This document shows, one piece after another, positions 8,395-17,762 of a stretch of DNA of 64,000 bases (position 1 is its first letter; each line of letters begins with the position of its first letter). The notes beneath the pieces were generated by a model, which had not been told where the DNA came from, ran no database searches, and saw only the letters and a program-made list of their open reading frames with translations. The position numbers and the translations under genes are program-made. The DNA is from JADJNY01 sp046349615 (GTDB taxonomy: Bacteria > Planctomycetota > UBA1135 > GCA-002686595), in contig JAXMBZ010000001.1 in assembly GCA_046349615.1 (NCBI GenBank), forward strand, positions 620,001-684,000, in the 5' to 3' direction.

Positions 8395-8978
8395 GCTCCG
8401 ACGCCGTCCTCGCGGGCCCCCCCGAGTCGACGTCGAAGGAGCGGCCGGCGCTCGACAAGAGCGCATTGCGCGCGGCCCTGCGTTGGGGCCTCGGCCTCGT
8501 TCTCGCGGAGGTCGCGTTGCTGCTCCTCATGCTGCTGGACGTGGCTGCGAGGGAGCATCTCCGCGTGGTCGCGGATCTCGTATGGCCCAGAGCGCGCGGC
8601 TCGATGTGGCCGATCGCCGTCCTGTCGATCGCCTCGGTGGGCACGGCGTTCTTCAACGTGTTCCTCCTCGCGTGGCTCCCCTCGAAGCTCGTCGACCGAG
8701 TCTTCGGTCCGAGCGAAACGCTGCGCTTGGCGGTCGGCGTCCCGCCGGCCGTGCTGAGCTGGATCGTCGCGTACGTCTGGACCTCGGTCGCCGCGGCCCG
8801 TCCGACGGGCTGGTGGTGGCTCCCTTGGACGTTCTCCCTCGTGGCGAGCGTCGTGACGTGGATCGTGTTCCGGCGCCACGGATACTTGGCGGCCGTGCTC
8901 ACGACGCTGCTCTACGCGTTGGCCGTCTTGTACGGGCAGCTCGTCCTCGGGCGCTGGATCGTGGGCGCGGGAGCATGA
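8391..8978 (+). CDS. Hypothetical multi-pass membrane protein, diverged tandem paralogue
   Basis: A 195-residue protein with four to five hydrophobic segments, starting at a GTG that overlaps the stop of the previous gene. The shared motifs AWLPSKL and RRHGYLAAV mark it as a tandem duplicate of the upstream gene. The N-terminal 20 residues are polar, so the N-terminus is probably cytosolic. No catalytic or binding motif is visible. Function unknown. Confidence 0.65.
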   Translation: MSSDAVLAGPPESTSKERPALDKSALRAALRWGLGLVLAEVALLLLMLLDVAAREHLRVVADLVWPRARGSMWPIAVLSIASVGTAFFNVFLLAWLPSKLVDRVFGPSETLRLAVGVPPAVLSWIVAYVWTSVAAARPTGWWWLPWTFSLVASVVTWIVFRRHGYLAAVLTTLLYALAVLYGQLVLGRWIVGAGA

Positions 8979-9090
8979 GTCACGGCGCACGGTCGGGAGC
9001 GCGCAGCTCCGAACGAGCGAGCGCAGCCGCGCTCTCGCGCTCCATCGCGGCCTCCGACTCCGACAGCGGCTCGAGTGCGAGTTCGGCGCG

Positions 9091-9450
9091 ATGAAGGTCC
9101 CGAGCGACGCGCTCCGCGTCGAGATCACGCTCCGAACCACGGTCGAGGGCGGCCGGCAAGGACCGTTGAACCTGCGGGACACGCACTACCCGGTGCTCGC
9201 CGCGTGCGGGACGTTCGCTCGATGGAGCGACGAGCTCGACGACGCCGCCGATCCGAAGCTCTTCGGGATCGTCCTCGCGCAAGGTCCGCCGCTCGTCTGG
9301 CCGGGCGAGAGCGCCGTCGCCGTCGCGTTCTCGACGCTCTTCGAGCCGGGCACGGAGCGCCTGGCGCAAGCCGGGACCTTCACGCTCTTCGAGGGCCGGC
9401 GCATCGTCGGACGCGGACGCGTGCTCGGCCGCCTCCGCGACGGCGCGTGA
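9091..9450 (+). CDS. Small protein resembling the EF-Tu C-terminal beta-barrel domain
   Basis: A 119-residue protein without a signal peptide. The beginning RVEITLRTTVEGGRQGPLN, and the later GESAVAVAFS and FTLFEGRRIVGRG, follow the pattern of EF-Tu domain 3 (aspect: xEVxxLxxEEGGRxxP...RxGxTVGxG). Stand-alone proteins of this kind occur in many bacteria and have no G domain, so it is not a translation factor by itself. The gene stands alone, with its stop 6 bases before the convergent outer-membrane protein relic. Family assignment is by motif only. Confidence 0.55.
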   Translation: MKVPSDALRVEITLRTTVEGGRQGPLNLRDTHYPVLAACGTFARWSDELDDAADPKLFGIVLAQGPPLVWPGESAVAVAFSTLFEPGTERLAQAGTFTLFEGRRIVGRGRVLGRLRDGA

Positions 9451-9456
9451 GCGCGC

Positions 9457-10122
9457 TCACCGCTCCCACGGCATCGCGAAGTTCAAGGACCACGTGAGGC
9501 CGACGTCGTACGCGCCGTCCTGTTCGACGACGAGCAACCCGAGCGTCTGATCGCCGAACGCGCGCTCGACCAAGTGGTGCAGGTTGTGACCGTCCCACAG
9601 GTGCGTGCTCGACCAGTCCTCGTTCCAACGCACGACGAGGCCGCCGATCACGTCGACCTCCTCGTCGTACGCGCCGTACGAGAGCCCGACGTACGGCGCG
9701 ATGGGCAGATCGGTCCACCCTTCGAGGTCCTTCGACAGCGTCGCGTACACCGCGCGCTTCGACGGCGTGCCGATGCGGTCGGAGCTCGTGCCGACGATCA
9801 GCGCGGGCGCGTCCTCCGTCTCGGGCAGCGCGAGCCAGTTCGCGAGCAGACCGACGTCGTCGGCGAGCGGGTTGTACTCGACGCCCGCGCTGAACGTCGG
9901 CGCGAACTGGTAGGCGAGCGTCGTGCGCCACTTCGCGCGGTCGACGTCGATCCCGGGCACGAATCGCATCGCGACCGTCCACCGTCGCGCGAGCTCGTCA
10001 TCCGCCGTCGCACGGACGGCGCGGCCTTCGCCGGGTCACACGGGTCAGGACGGGACCTTCGAGACGGGGCGATCCTGGACCTGGGTCGCGAGGAGCGCGA
10101 GGAGCGTGGGGCCGAGCAGCAT
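9457..10122 (-). pseudogene. Predicted outer-membrane beta-barrel protein, broken by two in-frame UGA codons
   Basis: Read on the minus strand from an ATG at 10122, the frame gives a signal-peptide-like start (MLLGPTLLALLATQVQDR), then UGA at 10047-10045 and UGA at 10038-10036, then continues open to 9457. Over its first 59 codons it aligns without gaps to the intact paralogue at 17026-17712; the second UGA stands where that protein has Trp (UGG to UGA). The remaining 170 residues (from ATG 9969) keep the paralogue's motifs VGTSSDRIGTPS, STHLWDGH and a terminal AMPWER. The body alternates hydrophobic and polar residues as in beta-barrels. Translation from 9969 would lack the export signal, so I call it a pseudogene; an assembly error is the other option. 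Confidence 0.75.
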
Positions 10123-10361
10123 GGTCGCCAGTATCGGCGCGCGGCCGTGCGTCGCACAACCGTCCGTGCTTCGAATGCGCGAGTCCCGCGCCGCGGAGCC
10201 GCGCAGTCCGAGGTCCGCGCGCATTGGGCACGGCGAGTATCTGCCGTGCGCCTCGCACGCGTGGCATCTACGCGTCGGCGGGCCCGAACGCGGGCCGCTC
10301 CCGATGATCCGCGCCTCCAGTCCTTGCCGGTTCTCGGCCGATCCCCGTACCCTCGTCTCCC

Positions 10362-10838
10362 GTGAACGCTCCCGTCCTCCGTCGAACGATCGCGTGGTTC
10401 TGCCTCGCCGTCGCGCTCCTCCTGAGCGTCGCGCCGCGGCAGAGCTTCGTGCTCTGCATCGAGACGGACGGGTGCCTCTCGGTCGCGCCGAGCCTCGTGA
10501 GCGAGCACTGCGACGGCTGCGAGCCGCACGAGCGCGAGCTCGCGCGCACCGCGGACGCCGCGCACGAGCTCGCGCTGGCTGCCGCGTACTCGCTCGCTCC
10601 CGCGACGGAAGAACCGTGCCCGTGCCTCGACGTCGAGGTCCCGGGCGCGCCCGAGGCGAAGCGCTCCGAGCCGCGCACGGGCGCGGAGCTCGCGTCGCTC
10701 GCGCTCGACATCGCGGCGCGCGTGCCGGGGCACGAGCTCGTGCTCGCGCCGCCGCGGGAGCGTGAGCTCCCGCCCGCCGCGCCGCCGCGTCCGCGCGAGT
10801 CGCTCGCGCACGTCGCGAGCGTCGTGCTGCTCGTGTAG
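10362..10838 (+). CDS. Small Cys-containing secreted or anchored protein at the head of a Czc efflux locus
   Basis: A 158-residue protein with an N-terminal hydrophobic segment (residues 9-24) followed by a cysteine-bearing region: VLCIETDGC, HCDGC and PCPC. Comparable small proteins precede CzcCBA-type genes in planctomycete genomes, as far as I recall, but have no assigned role. Cysteines and histidines suggest periplasmic metal binding. The start is a GTG at 10362 without a clear ribosome-binding site. The gene lies 63 bases before the broken outer membrane factor gene on the same strand. Confidence 0.6.
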   Translation: MNAPVLRRTIAWFCLAVALLLSVAPRQSFVLCIETDGCLSVAPSLVSEHCDGCEPHERELARTADAAHELALAAAYSLAPATEEPCPCLDVEVPGAPEAKRSEPRTGAELASLALDIAARVPGHELVLAPPRERELPPAAPPRPRESLAHVASVVLLV

Positions 10839-10901
10839 GGACGCCGGTCCCGTCGTCGGCGCCGCGTTCGCGCGCGCCGCAACGTCGCGCGCCAACCCGG
10901 C

Positions 10902-12374
10902 GTGCGTTGGATCGGTCCTCCGTCCCGCATCGAGACTTCACGCTTGGAATCCGCCTCGTTTCAGCGGGCGGCGCGCGCGCGCCGGCCTCGCACGTTCGTC
11001 CATCGTCCTTCGCTCGTCGCGTGCATCGCGCTCTTCGCGTGCGCCGCGGCGAGCTGCGTCGGCGCGCCGCCCGACGTCGCGCCCGAGCGCGCGCTCGCCG
11101 AGGCCGTCGCGCTCGACGCGTCCTTCGCGCTGCGCGCGGAGGGCGACCCGCTCGACGCGCCGCTCGTCGCGCAAGGAGCCGCCGCGCCGAACGCGCTCCC
11201 GTTCCGGGTCGCGCTCGAGAGCGCGCTCGTGTCGAGCGCCGAGCTGCAGGCAGAGCTCGCGCGCGTCCAGCGCGCGCTCGCCGCTGCGGACGAAGCACGT
11301 CTCCTCGCGAACCCGGTGCTCGACGTCGTGCTGCGCGCGCCCGCGGGCGGCGGACGCGCCGTGGTCTAGGTCGCGCCGTCGCTCGGCCTCGCGGCGCTCT
11401 TCACGCGTCCGCGCCGCGCGTCGGCGGCGGACGCACGCCTGCGCGCCTCCGTCGCGGCCGCGGTGACGGCCGCGCTCGACGTCGCGGCGACGGTCGGCGA
11501 GCGCTACGCGGACGCGCAAGCGCTCGAGGAGCTCGTGCTGCGCCTCGAATCGCGCCGCGCGTTGCTCGGGAGGCTCGTCGAGATCGCGCGCTCGCGCTTC
11601 GAGTTCGGCGAAGCGTCGCGCGCGGACGTGACGACGCTCGAGGCGCTCTCCGTCGAGCTCGACCTCGAGCTCGCGCGGCGCCGAGGCGAACTCGGCCTCG
11701 CGCGCGTCGCGCTCGCGCGTTCGCTCGGCCGACCGTCCGACGCCGCGACGTGGACGCTCGACGCGTGGTCGCCGGTCCCCGCGGTCGCCGCGGACGAACG
11801 CGCGTGGATCGATGCGGCGCTCGCGCATCGGCCCGAGATCGCGCCGCGGCGTTGGGAGCTCGCCGCGCTCGGCGACGAGGAGGCACTCGCGGCGCTCGCG
11901 AGCGCGGAGGGCGCGAGCGCAGGCCTCGCGGCGGAGCGCGACGGGACGTGGTCGTTCGGACCCGCTGTCTCTGCTCCCGTCCCCGTGCTCGACGACGGCA
12001 TGGCGCGGCGCGAGATGGCGCGCGCGGAGGTCGTCGCGGCGCGGCACGAGCTCGTGCGCGCGCAGCGCGACGTCGTCGCAGACGTGCGGCGCGCGTTCGC
12101 CGCCTTCGCGGCGGCGCAGGCGGAAAACGCGCGCGTCGAGCGCGAGCTCCTGCCGCTCGAGCGCGCGCGGAGCGCGGAGATCGAGGCCGTGTACCTCGCG
12201 GGCGAGGCCGACCTGACGGCGGTCCTCGTGGCGGAGCAGGACCTCGCGGCCGCCGAAGCGCGGCTCGTCGAGCTCGAGCGGGCGGCCGCGGTGACGCGGG
12301 TGCGGCTCGAGCGCGCTGTCGGCGGCGCGGGCGCCGCTCGCGCGCTCGCGGTTGGTGTGGATGGTGCGCGCTGA
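10902..12374 (+). pseudogene. CzcC-like outer membrane factor gene interrupted by an in-frame amber codon
   Basis: A full-length TolC/CzcC-type reading frame of about 490 codons with one TAG at 11367-11369. The frame is the same before and after the stop, and the helical pattern continues (ARLLANPVLDVVL before, VAPSLGLAALF after), so a single substitution (for example GAG or CAG to TAG) explains it. The N-terminus has a lipobox (AAASC). The start is unclear: GTG 10902 or TTG 10944. It is followed after 12 bases by the adaptor gene. If the stop is real, the pump lacks its own outer membrane channel; the lipoprotein encoded at 4959-6401 could substitute. Confidence 0.8.
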
Positions 12375-12386
12375 ACGGAGGAGACC

Positions 12387-13754
12387 ATGCGAACCACGAA
12401 GAAGACCCTCACTCGCGCGCTGCTCCACTGGGGGAGCGCGCTCGCCCTCCTCGCGATCGCGGCGTGCGAGCACGACGAAAGCGCGGTGCGCACGGACGCG
12501 CACGAGCACGCGGACGAGCGCGCACCGGGGCCCGCGAACGCGCAGGCGCACGAGCACGCGCATCCAGGCGAGGACCCGCACGCGCACGAGACCGGCGGCG
12601 CTCCCGGACGCTCGGACGGCGAGAGCGCCCGCGCCGACGAAGTGACCTTGAGCGCGGCCGCGATCGCCGCGAGCGGTATCGAGCTCGCGACCGCGGAGCT
12701 GGGCCGGTTGCGCGCCGTCGTGCGCGCTCCCGCGCAGATCGCGCTGAATCGCGAAGGCCTCGCGCACGTCGGCTGCGGCGTGAAGGGGCGCATCGCGGAG
12801 GTGCGCGCGCGCCTGGGCGCGAGCGTCCGTGCGGGCGACGTGCTCGCCGTCGTCGAGAGCGTCGAGTTCGCCGACGCGCAGAGCGACTTCCTCGCGAAGG
12901 CGAGCGCCGCCGCCGCCGCCGCGCCCGCGATCGAGCTCGCGCGGAGCGCGCACGAGCGCGCGCGCGGGCTCCATGCCGCGTCGCAGGGCATCGCGCTTGC
13001 CGAAGTGCACAAGCGCGAGGCCGAGCTCCGCGCCGCGGAGGCCGCGCTGTCTTCCGCCAAGACCGCGCAGCGCGCCGCAGAGAGCCGCCTCGAGCTCCTC
13101 GGGCTCGACGCGGCCGCACGCGCGCGCCTCGCGGAGACCGGAGCGATCGACGCGCGCTTCCTCGTGCGCGCTCCGCTCGGCGGGCAGGTGGTCGAGCAAG
13201 AGGTCGCGCTCGGCGAGCTCGTCGGTCCGGAGCGTGACGCGCTCTTCGTCGTCGCGGACACGAGCCGACTGTGGGTGCTGGCGGACGTGCCTGAAGCGCG
13301 CCTCTCCGACGTCGCGGTCGGCGCGCCCGCGCGCGTGCTCATCGGCGCGGAGGAGGACCACTGGTGCGACGGCGTCGTCGCGTTCGTATCGCCCGCGCTC
13401 GACCCGCGCACGCGCACGGTGCGCGCGCGAATCGAGGCGCTCGACCGGCATCCGGAGCTGCGCCCAGGCGTCTTCGCGCAAGCGGAAATCGAGGTCCCGC
13501 TCGCGGCGGACGCCGAGGAGCGCGTCGTCGTGCCCCTCGACGCCGTGCGCGACCTCGAGGGCGCGCGCGTGGTCTTCGTGCCGGTCGCGGGCGAGGACGG
13601 GACGTTCGCTCCGCGCCGCGTGACCCTCGGAGCGTCCGCGGGCGGGTTCGTAGAGCTCCGCGCGGGCCTCGTCGTGGGAGATCGATTCGTCGCGAAGGGC
13701 GCGTTCCTGCTCGAAGCCGAACTCGGCAAGTCGAGCGCGGTTCACGAGCACTGA
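12387..13754 (+). CDS. czcB: RND efflux periplasmic adaptor (membrane fusion protein), CzcB-like
   Basis: A 455-residue membrane fusion protein that links an inner-membrane RND pump to an outer membrane channel. It starts with a lipoprotein signal (LAIAACEH, cysteine near residue 28) and a His-rich linker (DAHEHADE, AHEHAHPGEDPHAHE) that could bind metal ions. Then come the barrel-sandwich halves around a coiled-coil hairpin (RLGASVRAGDVLAVVES ... FLVRAPLGGQVVEQEVALGE) and the beta-barrel domain. A strong Shine-Dalgarno (GGAGGA) precedes the ATG. czcA follows after 12 bases. The His-rich N-terminus favours Zn, Co or Cd over Cu. Confidence 0.9.
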   Translation: MRTTKKTLTRALLHWGSALALLAIAACEHDESAVRTDAHEHADERAPGPANAQAHEHAHPGEDPHAHETGGAPGRSDGESARADEVTLSAAAIAASGIELATAELGRLRAVVRAPAQIALNREGLAHVGCGVKGRIAEVRARLGASVRAGDVLAVVESVEFADAQSDFLAKASAAAAAAPAIELARSAHERARGLHAASQGIALAEVHKREAELRAAEAALSSAKTAQRAAESRLELLGLDAAARARLAETGAIDARFLVRAPLGGQVVEQEVALGELVGPERDALFVVADTSRLWVLADVPEARLSDVAVGAPARVLIGAEEDHWCDGVVAFVSPALDPRTRTVRARIEALDRHPELRPGVFAQAEIEVPLAADAEERVVVPLDAVRDLEGARVVFVPVAGEDGTFAPRRVTLGASAGGFVELRAGLVVGDRFVAKGAFLLEAELGKSSAVHEH

Positions 13755-13766
13755 ACGGAGGACGCC

Positions 13767-16700
13767 ATGCTCGACGCACTGCTCACGTCCTCCGTCAGGA
13801 ACCGCTACACGGTCGTCTTCGTCGTGCTCGTCGCGGCCGTGCTCGGCGCGTTCGCGCTGAAGTCGCTCTCGATCGACGCCGTGCCCGACATCACGAACGT
13901 CCAGGTGCAGGTCAACACCCTCGCGCCGGAGCTCTCGCCGCTCGAGGTCGAGAAGCAGGTCACGGTCCCGATCGAGACGTCGCTCGCGGGCATCCCGGGG
14001 CTCGCGTCGACGCGCTCACTCTCGCGCAACGGCTTCTCGCAGGTCACCGCGGTCTTCGAGGACGGCACCGATCTCTTCTTCGCGCGCGCGCAGGTCGCCG
14101 AGCGGCTCGGTCGCGCACGCGATGGATTGCCGCCGGGCGCCGATCCGGAGCTCGGCGCGATCACGACGGGCCTCGGCGAGGTCGCGATGTGGACCGTCGA
14201 GTACGCGCACGAGCGCGGCCGCGGCACCGAAGCGCGCGACGGCGCGCCGGGCTGGCAGTCGGACGGGACCTACCGGACGCCCGATGGCGACGTGCTCGCG
14301 ACGGACGTCGAGCTCGCGGCGTGGCTGCGCACCGTGCAGGACTGGATCGTGCGGCCCGCGCTCGCGACCGTGCCCGGGGTCGCGGGCGTCGACTCGATCG
14401 GCGGTTACGTGAAGGAGCTGCACGTCGAACCCGACCCGATGCAGCTCGTGCGCCACGGGCTCTCGTTCGCGGACGTGATCGCGGCGCTCGAGCGCAACAA
14501 CGCGAGCACGGGCGCCGGCGTCGTCGAGCGCGCGGGCAAGGCGTACGTCGTGCGCGCGGCGGGACGCATCGCGAGCGCACGCGACGTCGAGGACCTCGTG
14601 ATCGACACGCGGCGCGGCGTGCCCGTGCACGTCCACGACGTCGCGACGGTGCGCGTCGGACCGGAGGCGCGCACCGGGAGCGCGACGGAGGACGGCGAGG
14701 AGGTCGTCGTCGGGACGGCGCTCATGCTCGTCGGCGCGAACGGGCGCGCGGTCGCGGAGGGCGTGAAGGAGCGCCTCGCCGAGCTCGCGCCGCGCCTCCC
14801 CGCGGACGGCGTCGTGAAGGTCGTCCTCGATCGCTCGAGGCTCGTCGACGCGACGATCCGCACGGTGCAGAGGAACCTCGTCGAGGGCGCGGCGCTCGTG
14901 ATCGCGGTGCTGTTCCTCGTGCTCGGCAACGCGCGCGCGGCGCTGATCACGGCGCTCGCGATCCCGCTCTCGATGCTGTTCGCGGGCGCAGGGATGGTGC
15001 GCACCGGCGTCAGCGGCAACCTGATGAGCCTCGGCGCGATCGACTTCGGCCTGATCGTCGACGGCGCGGTGATCCTCGTCGAGAACTCGCTGCGGAGGCT
15101 CGCGGAGCGCCAGCGCGCGCTCGGGCGCGTGCTCGACCTCCCGGAACGCCTCGCGGTCGTCGCGGCGGCGTCGAAGGAGATGGCTCGGCCGTCCGCGTTC
15201 GGCCAGGCGATCATCGTGACCGTCTACGTGCCGATCTTCGCCCTCACCGGCGTCGAAGGACGCATGTTCCACCCGATGGCGGCGACGGTGCTGCTCGCAC
15301 TCGGCGCCGCGTTCGCGTTGTCGCTGACGTTCGTGCCCGCGATGGTCGCGCTGTGCGTCACGGGGCGCGTACGCGAGGAGGAGAACGCGCTCGTGCGGCT
15401 CGCGAAGCGCGTGTACGCTCCTGCGGTGCGCTGGTCGCTGGGCGCGCGCGGGCTCGTGATCGGGCTCGCCGTCGCTTCCTTCGCTTGGGCCGTGCTGCTC
15501 TTCGGCCGCCTCGGGCAGGAGTTCGTGCCCGTGCTCGACGAGCACGACCTCGCACTCCACGCGATGCGCATCCCCGCGACGGGGCTCGCGCAGTCGACGC
15601 AGATGCAGAAGGCGGTCGAGCGCCGCGTGCGCGCGTTCCCCGAGGTCGCGTTCGTGTTCTCGAAGACCGGCACGGCGGAGATGGCGTCCGATCCGATGCC
15701 GCCGAACGTCTCGGACACCTTCGTCGTGCTCAAGCCGCGCTCCGCGTGGCCGGACCCGAGCGAGGACAAGGCCGCGTTCGTCGCGCGGCTCGAAGCGGCG
15801 CTCGCGGACCTCCCGGGCAATGCGTACGAGTTCACGCAGCCGATCCAGATGCGCTTCAACGAGCTCGTCGCGGGCGTGCGCACCGACGTCGCGGTCGAGG
15901 TGTACGGCGACGACTTCGACGCGATGCGCGCGAGCGCCGAGCGAATCGCGGATGCGCTGCGCGCGACGCCGGGCGCCGCGGACGTGAAGGTCGAGCAGAC
16001 CGAGGGCCTCCCCGTGATCGACGTCGCGATCGACCGCGCGAAGCTCGCGCGGCACGGGCTCGCGATGACGGACGTGCAGGACGTCGTCGCGATCGCGGTC
16101 GGCGGGCGCGTCGCGGGACAGGTGTTCGAGGGCGATCGGCGCTACGACCTCGTCGTGCGGCTCCCCGAGCGGCTGCGCGCCGAGCCGTCGGCGTGGAGCG
16201 AGCTCCCGATCCCGCTCGGGAACGAGGACGCCGCGCCGGACGATCCGCTGCGCCGCGACGATGCGCCCGCGGGCGGGCGCGACGACTCCGGCGAGCCGCC
16301 GCCGATCGGCTACCTCCCGCTCGGCGCCGTCGCGCGCGTCGAGACCACGGAAGGGCCGAACCAGATCGGGCGCGCGAACGGCAAACGCCGCGTCGTCGTG
16401 CAGGCGAACGTGCGCGGGCGCGACCTCGGTTCGTTCGTCGAGGAGGCACGCGCGCGCGTCGCGGCGGTCGAGCTCCCGCCTGGCGGATGGCTGCGGTGGG
16501 GCGGACAGTTCGAGAACCTCGCGACGGCGCGCGAACGCCTCGCGGTCGTCGTGCCGCTGTGCTTCGCGCTCGTGCTGGCGCTTCTCGTCGGCACGTTCCG
16601 CTCGCTGCGTCTGGGCCTACTCGTCTTCAGCGGCGTGCCGCTCGCGCTCTCGGGCGGCGTGATCGCGCTGTGGGCGCGCGGCATGCCGTTCTCGATCACG

Positions 16701-17078
16701 GCCGCGGTCGGGTTCATCGCGTTGTCGGGCGTGGCGGTGCTCAACGGGCTCGTGCTCGTGAGCTCGATCGACGCACTGCGCCGCGACGGCGCGCCGCTCG
16801 ATGAGGCGATCGAACGCGGCGCGCTCGCGCGGCTGCGTCCGGTGCTGACGACCGCGCTCGTCGCGTCGCTCGGCTTCGTGCCGATGGCGATCGCCGTGGG
16901 GACCGGCGCGGAAGTGCAGAAGCCGCTCGCGACGGTCGTGATCGGCGGACTCGTGACGAGCACGGTGCTCACGTTGCTCGTCTTGCCCGCGCTCTATCGC
17001 GCGTTCGGCGGAAGCGACGCGCGCGCTACGGCGCCTGCGCCGGGCTCCGCTCCCACGGCATCGCCAAGTCCATCCTGA
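13767..17078 (+). CDS. czcA: Heavy-metal efflux RND pump, CzcA-like
   Basis: A 1103-residue inner-membrane proton/metal antiporter of the HME-RND family. The transmembrane helix 4 signature reads DFGLIVDGAVILVEN, with D426, D432 and E439 matching the proton-relay residues D402, D408 and E415 of Cupriavidus CzcA. The periplasmic motif SKTGTAEMASDPMPPN (from residue 632) is typical of CzcA. The three Met that bind Cu/Ag in CusA are not evident at this site, so divalent Zn/Co/Cd is the likelier substrate. A charged low-complexity insert (about residues 817-847) is not in standard CzcA. The start has the Shine-Dalgarno GGAGGA. The 3' end overlaps the convergent outer-membrane protein gene by 53 bases. 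Confidence 0.93.
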   Translation: MLDALLTSSVRNRYTVVFVVLVAAVLGAFALKSLSIDAVPDITNVQVQVNTLAPELSPLEVEKQVTVPIETSLAGIPGLASTRSLSRNGFSQVTAVFEDGTDLFFARAQVAERLGRARDGLPPGADPELGAITTGLGEVAMWTVEYAHERGRGTEARDGAPGWQSDGTYRTPDGDVLATDVELAAWLRTVQDWIVRPALATVPGVAGVDSIGGYVKELHVEPDPMQLVRHGLSFADVIAALERNNASTGAGVVERAGKAYVVRAAGRIASARDVEDLVIDTRRGVPVHVHDVATVRVGPEARTGSATEDGEEVVVGTALMLVGANGRAVAEGVKERLAELAPRLPADGVVKVVLDRSRLVDATIRTVQRNLVEGAALVIAVLFLVLGNARAALITALAIPLSMLFAGAGMVRTGVSGNLMSLGAIDFGLIVDGAVILVENSLRRLAERQRALGRVLDLPERLAVVAAASKEMARPSAFGQAIIVTVYVPIFALTGVEGRMFHPMAATVLLALGAAFALSLTFVPAMVALCVTGRVREEENALVRLAKRVYAPAVRWSLGARGLVIGLAVASFAWAVLLFGRLGQEFVPVLDEHDLALHAMRIPATGLAQSTQMQKAVERRVRAFPEVAFVFSKTGTAEMASDPMPPNVSDTFVVLKPRSAWPDPSEDKAAFVARLEAALADLPGNAYEFTQPIQMRFNELVAGVRTDVAVEVYGDDFDAMRASAERIADALRATPGAADVKVEQTEGLPVIDVAIDRAKLARHGLAMTDVQDVVAIAVGGRVAGQVFEGDRRYDLVVRLPERLRAEPSAWSELPIPLGNEDAAPDDPLRRDDAPAGGRDDSGEPPPIGYLPLGAVARVETTEGPNQIGRANGKRRVVVQANVRGRDLGSFVEEARARVAAVELPPGGWLRWGGQFENLATARERLAVVVPLCFALVLALLVGTFRSLRLGLLVFSGVPLALSGGVIALWARGMPFSITAAVGFIALSGVAVLNGLVLVSSIDALRRDGAPLDEAIERGALARLRPVLTTALVASLGFVPMAIAVGTGAEVQKPLATVVIGGLVTSTVLTLLVLPALYRAFGGSDARATAPAPGSAPTASPSPS

Positions 17079-17712
17079 ACGTCAAGCCGAACTCGTACGC
17101 GCCGTCGACGTCGGCGAGGAGCGCTCCGATCGCGCCCGTGTCGCCGACCTCGAACTCGTACACGTTCTGCAGCCCGTGCCCGTCCCACAGGTGCGTGCTG
17201 TACTCCAGCTCGTTCCAGCGGATCACGACGCCCCCGACGACGTCGACCTCCTCGTCGTGATCGCCGTACGCGAGGCCGACGAACGGCGCGATGGCGAGCC
17301 CCGTCGCGTCCTCGAGGTCCTTCGAGAGGAGCGCGTACACGGCGCGTCCGCTCGGCGTGCCGAGCCGATCGGGCCCAGTCCCGACGACGAGCCCCGGCCG
17401 CGTGTCCGTCTCCGGCACGGCGAGCCAGCGCGCGTTCACGCCGACGTCGTTCGCTTCCGGCGCCCAGTCGATCCCGACGGAGAACCTCGGCGTCACCTGG
17501 TACGCGAGCGCGAGATCGAGCCGCGCGCGTTCGACGTCGACGCCGGGCAGGCTGCGCAGCGAGAACGTCCAGCGCGGGTCCGCGTGCAGCTTCATCGCGC
17601 CCGAGACTTCGCCGGAGTCCTCGGGCCACTGCGGCGTCGCGGGGACGCGCGTCACGGGGCGCTGCAGGTCCTGGGCGGCGAGGAGTGCGAGGAGCAGGGG
17701 AGCGGTCGACAT
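17026..17712 (-). CDS. Predicted outer-membrane beta-barrel protein (intact paralogue)
   Basis: A 228-residue exported protein with a short signal peptide (APLLLALLAAQ) and a beta-rich body with alternating hydrophobic residues. It matches the broken copy at 9457-10122 throughout: VGTGPDRLGTPS, SKDLEDATGLAIAPFVG, STHLWDGHGL, LAMPWER. Both copies are on the minus strand and bracket the Czc cassette, so they form direct repeats about 7 kb apart. I do not recognise a named family. Its stop lies inside the 3' end of czcA (53-base convergent overlap). A role in metal efflux is possible by context only. Confidence 0.7.
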   Translation of the reverse strand: MSTAPLLLALLAAQDLQRPVTRVPATPQWPEDSGEVSGAMKLHADPRWTFSLRSLPGVDVERARLDLALAYQVTPRFSVGIDWAPEANDVGVNARWLAVPETDTRPGLVVGTGPDRLGTPSGRAVYALLSKDLEDATGLAIAPFVGLAYGDHDEEVDVVGGVVIRWNELEYSTHLWDGHGLQNVYEFEVGDTGAIGALLADVDGAYEFGLTFRMDLAMPWERSPAQAP

Positions 17713-17762
17713 GGGGCTCGTGTCCTTTCACGCCTCGGCGCGGAGGACGAGCTCCGTCCACG

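Noticed and set aside
10036..10047. Selenocysteine or programmed read-through at the two UGA codons
   Set aside because: The positions match Thr and Trp in the paralogue, no SECIS-like hairpin is apparent, and UGA is the ordinary stop elsewhere in the window.
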